A stretch of 64,000 nucleotides of DNA from Paraburkholderia tropica. Lineage in GTDB: Bacteria; Pseudomonadota; Gammaproteobacteria; Burkholderiales; Burkholderiaceae. Under the pieces are notes generated by a model. The model saw only the letters and a list, made by a program, of their open reading frames with translations. It made no database searches and had not been told where the DNA came from. Numbering within the stretch: the first letter of the stretch is position 1; the number at the start of each line of letters is the position of its first letter. A program made the position numbers and the translations under genes. Shown here piece after piece: positions 41,664 through 51,553 of the stretch. Where the stretch lies: NCBI RefSeq assembly GCF_900109265.1, contig NZ_FNZM01000015.1:124001-188000 (forward strand), in the 5' to 3' direction.

Positions 41664-44600
41664 ATGAAGTTATCCCACTTCTTTATCGACCGGCCCATTT
41701 TCGCGTCGGTGCTCTCGATTATTCTCGTGGTGGCGGGCCTGGTGTCGATGTTCAATCTGCCGATTGCGCAGTTTCCCGACATCGCGCCGCCCACGATCAC
41801 CGTGAGCGCCACGTATCCGGGCGCGAGCGCCGACATCGTCGCGCAGAATGTGGCCGCGCCCATCGAGCAGCAGGTGAATGGCGCCGACAACATGATGTAT
41901 ATGAGTTCGTCGAGTTCGTCGACGGGCAATATGACGCTCACGGTGTATTTCAATATCGGCACCGATCCGTCGCTCGCGCAGGTGGACGTGCAGAACCGCG
42001 TGAATCTCGCGCTGCCCACGCTGCCCGATGCGGTGACGGCGCAAGGCGTCTCGGTGCAAAAGCGCTCGTCGGCGTTCATGATGGTGATCGCGATCTATTC
42101 ACCCGACAACGCTTATGACCAGGCGTATGTGGCGAATTACGCGAACGTGTATGTGCTCGACGCGCTCAAGCGTATTCCGGGCGCGAATCAGGCGTCGATT
42201 TTCGGTTCCGCCGACTACGCGATGCGCATCTGGCTCAAACCTGATCGCATGGCGAAACTGGGCATCACAGTCGCCGACGTGCAGAACGCCGTCAGCGCGC
42301 AGAATCAGCAGTTTTCCGCGGGACGATTAGGCCAGTCGCCCACCGACGCGCCCGTGCAGCAGACGTTTCCGGTGGCGACCAAAGGGCGTCTGACCGAGCC
42401 GGTCGATTTCGACAACATCATTTTGCGCGCAGGGTCGGGCGACGCCGCCATCGTGCGCATCAAGGATATCGGTCACGCGGAACTCGGCGCGAAGGATTAT
42501 TCATTGCGCGGCCGTTATAACGGCAAAACGGCGACGCTGATCGCGGTCTATCAGCAGCCGGGCGCGAACGCGCTGCAAGTGGCCAAGCAGGTGCGTGCGA
42601 CGCTGGAGCAATTAAAGAAGAATTTCCCGCCCGGCCTGAAATACGAAGTGGCGCTCGACACCACCGAATTCGTGCGCGAGTCGATCGGCGAAGTGGTGCA
42701 TACCTTGCGCGACGCCGTGATACTCGTGATTCTGGTGGTCTACATCTTCCTGCAGAGTTTTCGCGCGACACTCGTGCCAATTCTCGCGGTGCCGGTGTCG
42801 ATTATCGGGGCGTTCATCGGCATGGAGGCATTCGGCTTTTCGATCAATATGCTCACCTTGTTCGGCATGGTGCTGGCCATCGGCATTGTGGTGGACGACG
42901 CGATCGTCGTGATTGAAAACGTCGAGCGCAATATGAGCGAATTCAAATTGCCGCCGAAAGAAGCGGCCAAACGCGCGATGGACGAAGTGAGCGGGCCGGT
43001 GGTGGCCATCGTGCTCGTGCTGCTTGCGGTGTTTATTCCTGTGGCGTTTCTTTCCGGTATCACGGGCCAGCTTTATAAACAGTTCGCGGTGACGATTGCG
43101 GTGTCGGTGGTGTTGTCGGGCGTGGTCGCGCTGACGCTGTCGCCCGCACTGGCCGCCATTCTGCTCAAGCCGGGCGAGCAGAAGAAGAACCGCTTTTTCC
43201 GCTGGTTCAACGACAGATTCGACAAGATCACCAATGGCTATGGCAGTTGGGTGCAGACTGCGATTCGCCGCGTGCTGCTGTCGATCGGATTGATCGTCGT
43301 GATGCTGATCGCCACGGGTGGTCTCTTCAAAACCATTCCGTCGTCGTTTTTGCCGGTGGAGGACCAAGGCTATCTGCTCGGCGCCGTCGTGTTGCCCGAC
43401 GCCGCCAGTCTCGACCGCACCGGAGAATTGTCGAAGAAGGCGGAAGACTGGTTCGCAAAGCAACCCGCCGTGAGTTCGGTGGCGGCGCCTATCGGCTATA
43501 GCTTGATCGACTCGCAATATAAATCGAATGCGGGCACGCTGTTCATTACGCTCAAGGGCTTCAAGGAGCGCGGCGAAAACGGCACGGCGCAGGATCTGAT
43601 TCGCGCGGCGACGAAAGTGTTTTCGGGCTTCAAGGACGGTGCGGTGGTGCCGCTCAATCCACCTTCGATTCCGGGCCTCGGCACCACGGGCGGATTCGAA
43701 TTCTGGCTGCAGAGCACAGGCGACGGCAGTTATCAGCAACTCGAGGAAAAGGTGCGCCAGTTCATTGCCAAGGCGCGCCAGAATCCCGCATTACGCAGCG
43801 TGAATTCGACCATCAATACCAATTCGCGGCAATTGCTGGTGGAAGTCGACCGCGAGCGCGCGGAAACGCTCGGCGTGCCGATTCAGGATGTGTATTCCGC
43901 GTTGCAGACGATGTTCGGGTCGTCGTATGTGAGCCAGTTTCCAAAGGGTAGCCGTCTGTTTCAGGTGATCGTGCAGGCGGAGCCGCAATACCGCACGCGT
44001 CCGGAAGATATTCAGCAGCTTTACGTGCGCAATACGAGCGGGCAGATGGTGCCGATCAAGGCGCTGGCCACGGTCCGTTTCGTGCCGGGAGCGGATATCG
44101 TGAATCGCTTCAATAATTTCCCGGCGGCCAAGCTGACCGGCGATGCCGCGCCCGGTCACAGTTCCGGCGAAGCGATTGCGGCAATGGAAGAGATCGCGCG
44201 CGAAACGCTCGGCGACGGCTACAACTACGAATGGAGCGGCCAGGCCTACGAAGAAAAGCAGGCGGGCTCGACGGCGGCGCTCGTGTTTGCCTTCGCGTTG
44301 CTGATGGTGTTCCTGATTCTCGCGGCGCAATACGAAAAATGGTCGCTGCCGATCGGCGTGCTGCTCGCCGTGCCCTTTGCGTTGTTTGGCGCGCTGGTGG
44401 GCATTTTCATACGCGGTATGGAAAACGACGTGTATTTCCAGATTGGTTTGACGGTGCTGATTGCGCTGGCCGCGAAGAACGCCATTCTTATTTTCGAATT
44501 CGCGGTGGAAATGCGCGAGAAAGAAGGGCTGTCGCCTTACGACGCGGCGTTGCGCGCCGCGAAATTGCGGCTGCGGCCGATCATTATGACGTCGCTCGCG

Positions 44601-44825
44601 TTCATTCTCGGTTGCGTGCCGCTTGCGATCGCCAGCGGCGCGTCGGCGGCGAGCCGGCGCTCGCTGGGCACCGGCGTGATTTTCGGCATGCTCGGCGCGA
44701 CGGTGATCGCACTGTTCTTCATCCCGATGTTCTTCTGGGGCCTCGAAACGCTGTCGTCGCGCAAGACGCCGAAGCCCGAGCCGAACCTGCCGCCGCCGTC
44801 GGCGCCGCCCGCGCAGGAGGGTTGA
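41664..44825 (+). CDS. RND multidrug efflux pump, HAE1/AcrB type
   Basis: A 1053-residue proton-driven inner-membrane exporter with the expected 12 membrane segments and two large periplasmic loops. The proton relay is Asp411-Asp412 in GIVVDDAIVV and Lys938 in LAAKNAILIFEFA, matching AcrB Asp407/Asp408/Lys940. The N-terminus DRPIFASVLSIILVVAG and NLPIAQFPDIAPPTITVSA are typical of the MexF/CeoB/BpeF side of the family. Amphiphilic drugs are the likely substrates. It follows the adaptor after three bases and precedes the outer-membrane channel gene by four, so the three are co-transcribed. No regulator gene is adjacent. Confidence 0.94.
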   Translation: MKLSHFFIDRPIFASVLSIILVVAGLVSMFNLPIAQFPDIAPPTITVSATYPGASADIVAQNVAAPIEQQVNGADNMMYMSSSSSSTGNMTLTVYFNIGTDPSLAQVDVQNRVNLALPTLPDAVTAQGVSVQKRSSAFMMVIAIYSPDNAYDQAYVANYANVYVLDALKRIPGANQASIFGSADYAMRIWLKPDRMAKLGITVADVQNAVSAQNQQFSAGRLGQSPTDAPVQQTFPVATKGRLTEPVDFDNIILRAGSGDAAIVRIKDIGHAELGAKDYSLRGRYNGKTATLIAVYQQPGANALQVAKQVRATLEQLKKNFPPGLKYEVALDTTEFVRESIGEVVHTLRDAVILVILVVYIFLQSFRATLVPILAVPVSIIGAFIGMEAFGFSINMLTLFGMVLAIGIVVDDAIVVIENVERNMSEFKLPPKEAAKRAMDEVSGPVVAIVLVLLAVFIPVAFLSGITGQLYKQFAVTIAVSVVLSGVVALTLSPALAAILLKPGEQKKNRFFRWFNDRFDKITNGYGSWVQTAIRRVLLSIGLIVVMLIATGGLFKTIPSSFLPVEDQGYLLGAVVLPDAASLDRTGELSKKAEDWFAKQPAVSSVAAPIGYSLIDSQYKSNAGTLFITLKGFKERGENGTAQDLIRAATKVFSGFKDGAVVPLNPPSIPGLGTTGGFEFWLQSTGDGSYQQLEEKVRQFIAKARQNPALRSVNSTINTNSRQLLVEVDRERAETLGVPIQDVYSALQTMFGSSYVSQFPKGSRLFQVIVQAEPQYRTRPEDIQQLYVRNTSGQMVPIKALATVRFVPGADIVNRFNNFPAAKLTGDAAPGHSSGEAIAAMEEIARETLGDGYNYEWSGQAYEEKQAGSTAALVFAFALLMVFLILAAQYEKWSLPIGVLLAVPFALFGALVGIFIRGMENDVYFQIGLTVLIALAAKNAILIFEFAVEMREKEGLSPYDAALRAAKLRLRPIIMTSLAFILGCVPLAIASGASAASRRSLGTGVIFGMLGATVIALFFIPMFFWGLETLSSRKTPKPEPNLPPPSAPPAQEG

Positions 44826-44829
44826 AGCC

Positions 44830-46290
44830 ATGACGCCGATACTCCAGCGCGCCATGTTACGCACCGCACCGTTCGCGCTTGCGGCCTGTTTTGCGGCCTG
44901 TCTCGCGGCCTGCGCCGTGGGGCCCGACTATCATCGGCCGACGGTGGAATCGCCGTCGTCCTATCGTTTTGCCGCGCCCGGCGCGGAAGTGGTCGATCCG
45001 TCGCTCGACTGGTGGACGCAATTCAACGATCCGGTACTCGACGATCTGATTGCGAAAGCGCTCGCGCAAAACAAGGATTTGCGCATCGCCGCCGCGCGTA
45101 TCGAAGAATATTACGGTCGCTACGTGGTGACGCGCGCGGGCCTGTTTCCGCAAATCGGCGCGAATTTCGGCGCGTCGCGCAGCCGTGGCGTGCCCGCGCC
45201 CGGCTATCCACCCGTAGTGGGCAATCAGGTGCAGCTCGAAGGCGTGGCGTCGTGGGAACTCGATCTGTTCGGGCGTCTGCGGCGTTTAACCGAAGCCGCG
45301 CGCGCCGATTATCTCGGCACGCAATCGGCGCAACAGGCCACGCGGATTGCGCTGATTGCCAATGTGACGTCGAGTTATCTGCAATTGCGCGATTACGACA
45401 ATCAACTGACGATTGCGCAAGAGACGCTCAAGAGCCGCCAGGGCGCGCTCGATCTGTTTAACGAGCGTTTTGCGGGCGGCGTGGTGTCGAAATTGCAATT
45501 GAGTCAGGCGCGTTCGGAATATGAATCCGCGCAGGCGTCGGTGTATTCAATCGAGCAGCAGATCGCGCAACAGGAAACGGCAATTTCGCTGTTACTCGGT
45601 CAGAATCCGGGGCCGATTCCGCGCGGCAAATCGATTACCGAATTGACCGCGCCGGCCATTCCCGCGGGTCTGCCTTCGTCGTTGATCGAGCGCCGCCCCG
45701 ATATTCTCCAGGCCGAGCAGGCGCTCGTTTCCGCCAACGCATCGATCGGCGCGGCGCGCGCGCAATATTTTCCGCAGATTTCGCTCACGGGTTTATTCGG
45801 TGCGGCCAGCACGGCGCTCTCGGGCTTATGGACGGGGCCGGCGCGCATCTGGTCGTTCGCGGGTTCGGTGACGCAGCCGATTTTCGAGGGCGGCGCGATT
45901 GCGGGCTCGGTGCATCAGGCAGAAGCGGTGCAACAGGAAGCGTTGCTGAGTTACGAGCAGACGATCCAGCAGGCATTCGCCGACGTGGAGAATGCGCTCG
46001 TCGGCGTGGCGCGCACGCGCGATCAGCTCGACGCCACGACGCGTCAGGTGGAAGCGCTCACGCAATATGCGGCGCTGTCGCGCGATCTTTACGAAGGCGG
46101 TTATACGAGTTATCTGGAAGTGCTCGATGCGGAACGCAGTTTATTCAGCGCGCAATTACAGCAATCGTCTCTACAGGATCAGCAGCTCGCGCAGATCGTG
46201 AGCCTCTATAAAGCGCTTGGTTATGGCTGGACGCCGCCGGCGGGCGAGAAAGGTGTGGACGGTACGACGAAAGCCGCTCCGCAGTCGTGA
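44830..46290 (+). CDS. Outer-membrane efflux channel lipoprotein, NodT/OprM family
   Basis: A 486-residue TolC-like trimeric channel. A lipoprotein signal ends at LAAC with Cys28, followed by AVGPDYHRP, the standard NodT opening. WWTQFNDPVLDDLIAKALAQ and VASWELDLFGRLRR are the two conserved family motifs, repeated in related form later. GGAGG lies ten bases before the ATG at 44830; an ATG eight codons on could also serve. It completes the efflux system with the upstream adaptor and pump. Confidence 0.93.
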   Translation: MTPILQRAMLRTAPFALAACFAACLAACAVGPDYHRPTVESPSSYRFAAPGAEVVDPSLDWWTQFNDPVLDDLIAKALAQNKDLRIAAARIEEYYGRYVVTRAGLFPQIGANFGASRSRGVPAPGYPPVVGNQVQLEGVASWELDLFGRLRRLTEAARADYLGTQSAQQATRIALIANVTSSYLQLRDYDNQLTIAQETLKSRQGALDLFNERFAGGVVSKLQLSQARSEYESAQASVYSIEQQIAQQETAISLLLGQNPGPIPRGKSITELTAPAIPAGLPSSLIERRPDILQAEQALVSANASIGAARAQYFPQISLTGLFGAASTALSGLWTGPARIWSFAGSVTQPIFEGGAIAGSVHQAEAVQQEALLSYEQTIQQAFADVENALVGVARTRDQLDATTRQVEALTQYAALSRDLYEGGYTSYLEVLDAERSLFSAQLQQSSLQDQQLAQIVSLYKALGYGWTPPAGEKGVDGTTKAAPQS

Positions 46291-46336
46291 ATGGCGGAGC
46301 GGTCGCTGAAAAAATGAGTGTGAATGCGCGCTGCAT

Positions 46337-46567
46337 TCAAGGCGATTCCGCTAGCAGATAGCGCAGCGACTGAGGTTCGGCGCGCGTCGCTTTCGCCACG
46401 TGCAGCGATTTGCGGTCGGTCTTCGGCGCGATTTTCTGCACCTGTTTGCCGCTATTCATGCCGGTCATTGGCGCGTTGCGCTGCGCAAATGCCGCGGTGC
46501 TCGCCGCCGACGCGCACGCGCACAGAACCACGGCCACGACGGTGCCGGCAACTGGAGAAGGGATCAT
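46337..46567 (-). CDS. Small secreted protein of unknown function
   Basis: A 76-residue protein with a signal peptide (MIPSPVAGTVVAVVLCACAS, cut after AFA) and a basic mature part (NAPMTGMNSGKQVQKIAPKT, then DRKSLHVAKATRAEPQSL). GGGAG precedes the ATG at 46567; the longer frame to 46663 is not supported. It is convergent with the efflux operon. The family is not recognised. Confidence 0.55.
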   Translation of the reverse strand: MIPSPVAGTVVAVVLCACASAASTAAFAQRNAPMTGMNSGKQVQKIAPKTDRKSLHVAKATRAEPQSLRYLLAESP

Positions 46568-46707
46568 CGGAACGCTCCCGCAGCGGCGCGAGGCCGCGAA
46601 TGCGCGGACGGGGCCCGCGCTGCGTTCCTGAGTATGGTCGGGCGTCGCGCGCGCCGCCTCCATCGTCTGATGGAGAAAGATGCGGGGCGCGTGATGAAGC
46701 GAAGCGG

Positions 46708-47073
46708 CTAGTCAGCGGCGCGGCGGTCGGAGAGCGCGAGCTCGCAGTCCTTGAGCACCTGCAAAACCAGCTTCGCCTGGTAATTGAGGTCGTCGGTGTC
46801 GAGTATTTCCTCGACGGCGTCGCGCGCCCAGGTCGCGTCGACGAACCATGCGTGCTGCTTGGCGATTTCCTGTGCGATGGCGGTGAGCCGCGCGATGGCG
46901 AGCCAGTCGGCTTCGCGCGCGTGGCGATCGAGCCACTTGTGGGCCGCCTGCACGTGAAAAGCCGCGTTCGGCCAGGATTCGTTGAGGTAGTAGGCCCCGA
47001 GGCTCCCGCACGTGAGCCAGCAGAGCAATTCCACGCGGTCGCGCGGGCTTAGATGGTGGCGTACATCACTCAT
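46708..47073 (-). CDS. Helical cytoplasmic protein of unknown function
   Basis: A 121-residue mostly helical protein rich in Trp and Ala (MSDVRHHLSPRDRVELLCWL, then GAYYLNESWPNAAFHVQAAH and WLDRHAREADWLAIARLTAI). It has no membrane segment or signal. The start follows an open leader and the N-terminal region reads as a normal cytoplasmic opening. No family or partner is recognised; the gene upstream on the same strand is the ankyrin protein at 47418, about 345 bases away. Confidence 0.6.
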   Translation of the reverse strand: MSDVRHHLSPRDRVELLCWLTCGSLGAYYLNESWPNAAFHVQAAHKWLDRHAREADWLAIARLTAIAQEIAKQHAWFVDATWARDAVEEILDTDDLNYQAKLVLQVLKDCELALSDRRAAD

Positions 47074-47417
47074 GGCGACGCTCGCGAAGGTGACGAAGTT
47101 CGATTGACGGGCACATGCACGTTACGACTCCAGTGCCAAAACAATATCACGTAAACGCGCTGGAGCAACACACGTGCCGCTTTACGCGGGCTACAGGCGT
47201 AGCGTCGCCTGGAGGACCTCGTATGCAAACCAGGAGTGACACCAGGGCTGTGTGCGCCAGCGCGCCAATCGGCATGGGGTGCAGCGGTCCCGAGCATGCG
47301 TGGCGCATTCGTGCCGGACGGTCGGATCGCGCCAGGCGTGAGGCGCGTCGAGCGGGTGCGATCGAGCAAAGCCGTTGCGATTCGAGCCCTTAAATCGCGG
47401 CGTAAAACGGCGGCGGG
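47074..47417. other. Intergenic region between the helical unknown and the ankyrin gene
   Basis: About 345 bases. A 56-codon arginine-rich frame starts at 47223 behind GGAGG, but its composition is that of random GC-rich sequence. No promoter or repeat is clear. Confidence 0.4.
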
Positions 47418-47948
47418 TTAAACCGTTCTGCCGCTTGCGCGTGCGAGCCAGGCGGCGGCGTCGGATGCGCCCATGCCGTTCGCGACGTCAAATGCGGTAT
47501 TGCCCGCGCCGTCCTGCGCGGACGGATTGGCGCCGCGCGCGATCAGCATTTCGACGATGTCCACGCGGTTGAACATGGCCGCGATCATCAGCGCGGTGCG
47601 GCCGTCGGGCGACGCGCCTTCCACGTCGGCGCCATTGTCGAGCAGCGCGGCGATCACTTCGGTGTAGCCCTTGAATGCGGCGCCCGCGAGCGGCGTCTGG
47701 CCGTTGTCGTTGCGCAGGTCGGGATCGGCGCCGCGTTGCACCAGCGCGCGCACGGCGTTGGCGTGGCCGTGGTAGCTCGCGAGCATCACGAGGCTGTCGC
47801 CTTTATCGTTGCGCAGATTGGGCGGCAGGCCCTGATCGATGAGCGAGGCGAGCGTGGCGGCTTCGCCACGGCGCGCGGTGTCGAAGACTTCACGCGCGAA
47901 ATCGAGCAGACGTGGATCGAGATCGTCGGCGGAGGGGTTGGCGGTCAC
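47418..47948 (-). CDS. Ankyrin-repeat protein
   Basis: A 176-residue protein with four ankyrin repeats between about residues 25 and 170. They read AATLASLIDQGLPPNLRNDK, GDSLVMLASYHGHANAVRAL, GQTPLAGAAFKGYTEVIAAL and GRTALMIAAMFNRVDIVEML, each closing in GADP/GANP-type loops. Ankyrin stacks bind partner proteins; the partner here is unknown. There is no signal peptide, so it is cytoplasmic. Similar single-domain ankyrin proteins in proteobacteria sometimes sit by catalase genes, which are absent here. It is a single gene. Confidence 0.9.
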   Translation of the reverse strand: MTANPSADDLDPRLLDFAREVFDTARRGEAATLASLIDQGLPPNLRNDKGDSLVMLASYHGHANAVRALVQRGADPDLRNDNGQTPLAGAAFKGYTEVIAALLDNGADVEGASPDGRTALMIAAMFNRVDIVEMLIARGANPSAQDGAGNTAFDVANGMGASDAAAWLARASGRTV

Positions 47949-48061
47949 GGCGGGCTCCTTCGGTTCGGTCGGTGGCGAAGCCCGCGCGCTGCCGGGCGAG
48001 CCTCATTGTCGCCGATTCGCGCGCGGGGTGCGCAAACTACGAAAGTGCACAATGCCGCACG

Positions 48062-48119
48062 AAAAAACGGCGCCGCGCCGGGCCGCGCGAGAAACACACG
48101 CGGCAGGCGCGGCGCCGTT
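48062..48119 (-). terminator. Terminator after the AtoE-type transporter
   Basis: Fourteen-base arms (48066-48079 and 48106-48119, AACGGCGCCGCGCC and complement) are followed on the minus strand by a T run (six A residues on the plus strand at 48062-48067). The loop is about 26 bases. It lies 75 bases after the transporter stop. Confidence 0.75.
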
Positions 48120-48193
48120 GCGCCGCCGAAGCGGGGAATGCTGTGTCGCCGGTGAAAGCGCGACGATCGACAATCAGGCGATTACGGCACCCA

Positions 48194-49585
48194 TCACGGC
48201 ACCAGCCAGAGCGCGACCGCGTAGATCACGAGCGAGACCGCGAACGTCACGGCGGTGTAGCCCATCACGCGCTGGATGCGGATGCCCGCGATGGCCACGA
48301 TCGGCACGGCCCAGAACGGCTGGAGCATGTTCGAGACGTTTTCGGCCATCGCCACGCCCATCGCGGTGCGCGGCACCGACGCATGCAGGCTCAGCGCGGC
48401 GGGCAGCACGAACGGCCCTTGCACGGCCCAGTGTCCGCCCGCGCTCGGCACCAGCAGCGTGATGATGAGCGAGCTCAGGTAGCTCCAGATCGGCAGCGAA
48501 ACCGGCGTGGCGATCGTCACGAACGCCTTGGCGATCATCGACGCGAGACCGGTGCCCTTCATGATGCCCATGATGCCGCCGTAGATCGGGTATTGCAGCA
48601 GCATCGAGCCGGTCTGGCGCGCGGCGCGGCGGATCGCGTTCGCGTAGGCGATCGGCGTGCGCTGCAGCGCGAGGCCGATCAGCAGGAAGATCAGGATGGT
48701 CGTGTTGATGTCGAGATCGAAGCCTTTTTCGCTCCATTCCATCGCCAGAAAGCCCACGCCCAGCACGAGCAGCAGCAGCGTGCCGAGCATCGACTGTTCG
48801 AGGCGCGTGGCGAACGACGGCGTGTCGCTGATGCGCGCGTGCGGGTCGTCGCTCGGGGCGCTGTCTTCGTCCTGCGCGGCCTGATTGAAGGCCACCACGT
48901 CTTCCGCTTTCGGGTGCATGCGGATAAAGATCGCGGTCATCACGACGACCACCAGCACGGTCGGCACGAACACGAACGGCGCGAACACGGTCTCGGCGAG
49001 CGGCACGACGTGGCCCGTGGCCTTTTCGACCAGATTGAGCGCGTTGCCGTGCGAAGCCTGCGAGAGCGCGATCGAACTCGACAGGCCGCTATTGCAGATC
49101 GACCACGCCGAATAGCTGCCGGCCACGAGCCACGCGAAATCGACCTTCACGCGCCGCGCGATTTCGCGCGAGAGCAGCGCGCCGACGATGAGACCGAGGC
49201 CCCAGTTCAGCCACGCGGCGACGGCGACGACCGGAAACACCAGCAGCGCGGCGCGCGCGGGCGTCTGCGCTTTCGCCGCGAGCGCGCGCAGGCCGCGCTG
49301 GACGATCGGCGCTTCGGCGATCGCATAGCCGGTCGCGAGAATCAGGATCATCTGCAGCGCGAAGCCGAGGATGCCGAAGGTGCCCGTGTACCAGGCGTCG
49401 AGCAGCGTCGGAATATGGCCTTGCGGCGCAATCGCGAGCGCGAGCACGGCGACGAACGCCGTGAGACAGATCGAGAGAACGAAGGGGTCGGGCATGACCC
49501 GCTCGAACACATAGACGAGGGCGGCGACGACGCCGCGGCCTTTGGCGGATTGCGGTTGAGCGATGGGAGGGTTGTCTCTTTTCAT
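48194..49585 (-). CDS. atoE: Short-chain fatty acid transporter, AtoE family
   Basis: A 463-residue inner-membrane transporter with about 10-12 hydrophobic segments, matching the AtoE/TIGR00366-type family for butyrate and other short-chain acids. Family parts include VFERVMPDPFVLSICLTAFV, then WLNWGLGLIVGALLSREIAR. The highly conserved AENVSNMLQPFWAVPIVAIA and PSAGGHWAVQGPFVLPAA occur in the last third. The ATG at 49585 gives MKRDNPPIAQPQ before the first segment. Acetoacetate CoA-transferase genes (atoDA), frequent neighbours, are not in the window. A 390-base gap separates it from the alpha/beta hydrolase. Confidence 0.88.
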   Translation of the reverse strand: MKRDNPPIAQPQSAKGRGVVAALVYVFERVMPDPFVLSICLTAFVAVLALAIAPQGHIPTLLDAWYTGTFGILGFALQMILILATGYAIAEAPIVQRGLRALAAKAQTPARAALLVFPVVAVAAWLNWGLGLIVGALLSREIARRVKVDFAWLVAGSYSAWSICNSGLSSSIALSQASHGNALNLVEKATGHVVPLAETVFAPFVFVPTVLVVVVMTAIFIRMHPKAEDVVAFNQAAQDEDSAPSDDPHARISDTPSFATRLEQSMLGTLLLLVLGVGFLAMEWSEKGFDLDINTTILIFLLIGLALQRTPIAYANAIRRAARQTGSMLLQYPIYGGIMGIMKGTGLASMIAKAFVTIATPVSLPIWSYLSSLIITLLVPSAGGHWAVQGPFVLPAALSLHASVPRTAMGVAMAENVSNMLQPFWAVPIVAIAGIRIQRVMGYTAVTFAVSLVIYAVALWLVP

Positions 49586-49968
49586 GCTGTTATGAGTCGC
49601 GCAGTGTGTGGCTGCAAGCTGATGTGCGCCACGCGCGGCGTGTCACGAGGTGTCACGGCGACGTGCGGCGGCCTGCTCGTTGTTGTTATCGTGCGTTCGC
49701 AATGCGAACTACGTTTCGTTTATCGAACCGGCCAATAGTCGCTTTATGCCTGCTGAATGTCAAGCCGCAATCGCGTCAGTTCGCGGCTTTTTCAAGGCAG
49801 ATCGCCGTCGATTGAATGGTTAATGAAAGATGTTGAAAGCAAAAAGGAAAGCGCGGGGCGTGCGGGCGCGCGGCCGGAACGTCGTATGTGCGGCAGACGA
49901 AAATGCAGGAGAGTGGGGAAAGCGGAGGAGACAGCGCGCGCGGCAGGACGCCGCGCGCGTGAAGGACG
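49586..49968. other. Intergenic region upstream of the AtoE-type transporter
   Basis: About 380 bases. It must hold the atoE promoter; none is clear. It contains a C-rich run opposite GGGAAAGCGGAGGAGACAG near 49916-49935. No gene is supported. Confidence 0.4.
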
Positions 49969-50580
49969 TCAGGCTTGCTGCAGGAATTCGTCGACGAGCG
50001 GGGCGAGCACACGCGCATGCGCGTTGGCCAGATCGTGGTCGCCGCCGTTCACGAGATCCAGCTCGGAATTCGGCAGCAATTCGAGCAGCTTTTCGCCCAC
50101 GGAGAGCGGGCTGATGGGATCTTCGTCGCCCCACAGCAGCATGACCGGCTGCTGGATATAAGGCAGTTCGCCCGTGAGATCTTCGCGCAGCGTCAGGAAC
50201 CAGTCCGGCAGATGCGGGTTTTCCTTGCCGAAGCTCTCGCGCCAGTCGCTCGCGCCCAGCGCCTGCATGTCGAGGCCGCCCGAGGTGACGGCCAGCACCA
50301 GATGCGTGACGAGCGCGGGCTTCGCGAGCGCCGCGCGCAAGGCCAGCACGCCGCCCATCGACTGGGCGATCAGCGCGGTCGGACGGTCGATGCGTTGCAC
50401 GAGGCGGCGCACGAGGTCCTCGAAATTTTCGACGTCCGGATCGGCGGGTTCGGCGCCGAAGCCCGGATAGGCGAGGAACTGATGCTCGGCTTCGTAGGTG
50501 AGCGCGTTCGCCATCGGTTGCCAGAACGCGGGGTCGCCCGAGGCGCCCGGCAGGAAAATGAGTTGGGTCGGTGCGTTCAA
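49969..50580 (-). CDS. Alpha/beta hydrolase
   Basis: A 203-residue alpha/beta hydrolase. The catalytic serine is in AQSMGG, a slightly unusual elbow (usual GxSxG). The acid is probably Asp in LLWGDEDPISP and the histidine is in NGGDHDLANA. The short length and the lack of a lid domain fit a small esterase or thioesterase of the RBBP9/YdeN-like kind. It is divergent from hutC and takes the place where hutH would stand in many related hut loci, but it is not a histidine ammonia-lyase. The ATG at 50580 gives MNAPTQLIFLPG. No function in histidine use is evident. Confidence 0.8.
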   Translation of the reverse strand: MNAPTQLIFLPGASGDPAFWQPMANALTYEAEHQFLAYPGFGAEPADPDVENFEDLVRRLVQRIDRPTALIAQSMGGVLALRAALAKPALVTHLVLAVTSGGLDMQALGASDWRESFGKENPHLPDWFLTLREDLTGELPYIQQPVMLLWGDEDPISPLSVGEKLLELLPNSELDLVNGGDHDLANAHARVLAPLVDEFLQQA

Positions 50581-50839
50581 GGTCGTTTCGCTCGGAGCGC
50601 GCGTGAAAGTGGCGTGAAGTGGAGCAGCGTCGCGAACGCGCGCCGCAAGCGGGCCGGACGTGGCCTGGACCGGTCAGGTCCGGGTGCAGTCTGGGTTCAG
50701 AAGCCGCCGATCTTAGCACGCAAGCGCGTGGCCCTCGCGCGCGGCGCGAGCGAGCCCGGCCTGGCCGCCGACAACGCCGCGCGCGGCGGCCCCGAGCGCG
50801 AACGGTACAATGTGGCCGGTTCATTTTCCGCTCGACACC

Positions 50840-51553
50840 ATGCAAAAAAAGCCGGCTCACGGTGCGCCACTGCCCGCCTACGAACAGATCAAGCGTCACG
50901 TCCTCGCGCAGATCGAAAGCGGTGCGCTCAAGCCGGGCGACGTCGTGCCTTCCGAAACCGAAATGGTCAAGGAATTCGGCGTCGCGCGCATGACCGTGTC
51001 GCGCGCGCTGCGCGAGCTGATGGCCGACGGCGTGCTCAACCGCGTGCGTGGCTCGGGCACCTACGTCGCGCCGCGTCAATACGAGTCGACGGCGCTGCAG
51101 ATCCGCAATATCGCCGACGAAATTGCCGCGCGCGGCCATCGCCATAGCGCGAACGTGCTCGCGCTCGAAGCCAGCGACGACGAGAACGCCATCGCCTCGC
51201 TCGAACTCGAACGCGGGCCGGTGTTCCATTCGCGCATCGTGCACAGCGAAGAGGGCGAGCCGATCCAGTACGAGGATCGCTATGTGAATCCCGAGGTGTT
51301 TCCCGATTATCTCCAGCAGGATTTCACGGTCGAAACGCCCAATCACTATATGGTGCGGCTCGCGCCGATCCAGCGCGCGGAATTTCGCATCTACGCGCAG
51401 AAGCCCGATGCGCGCGTGCGCCAGTATCTGGCGATGGAGATCGGCGAGCCTTGTTTGCTGCTGCTGCGCCGCACGTGGGTCGGCCGGCACGTGGCGACGT
51501 CGGTGCGGCTCTGGCATCCGGCTTCGCGCTTTCATCTGGCCGGCACGGTCTGA
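50840..51553 (+). CDS. hutC: Histidine utilisation repressor HutC (GntR family)
   Basis: A 237-residue repressor that responds to urocanate. The GntR winged HTH covers about residues 15-80 (YEQIKRHVLAQIESGALKPG, then EMVKEFGVARMTVSRALRE). The UTRA effector domain spans about residues 95-237, with FHSRIVHSEEGEPIQYEDRY and ARVRQYLAMEIGEPCLLLLR. These match HutC rather than other UTRA proteins. The ATG at 50840 is chosen over the upstream frame. It stands just upstream of hutU in the same direction, with the perfect GTATATAC operator between, so it represses the operon and perhaps itself. Confidence 0.92.
   Translation: MQKKPAHGAPLPAYEQIKRHVLAQIESGALKPGDVVPSETEMVKEFGVARMTVSRALRELMADGVLNRVRGSGTYVAPRQYESTALQIRNIADEIAARGHRHSANVLALEASDDENAIASLELERGPVFHSRIVHSEEGEPIQYEDRYVNPEVFPDYLQQDFTVETPNHYMVRLAPIQRAEFRIYAQKPDARVRQYLAMEIGEPCLLLLRRTWVGRHVATSVRLWHPASRFHLAGTV

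Noticed and set aside
47115..47393. 92-codon arginine-rich ORF
   Set aside because: Its composition looks like random GC-rich sequence, although an internal ATG at 47223 has GGAGG upstream.
49969..50580. Alpha/beta hydrolase as a missing hut enzyme
   Set aside because: It has a Ser-Asp-His hydrolase layout and no MIO-forming motif, so it cannot replace histidine ammonia-lyase.
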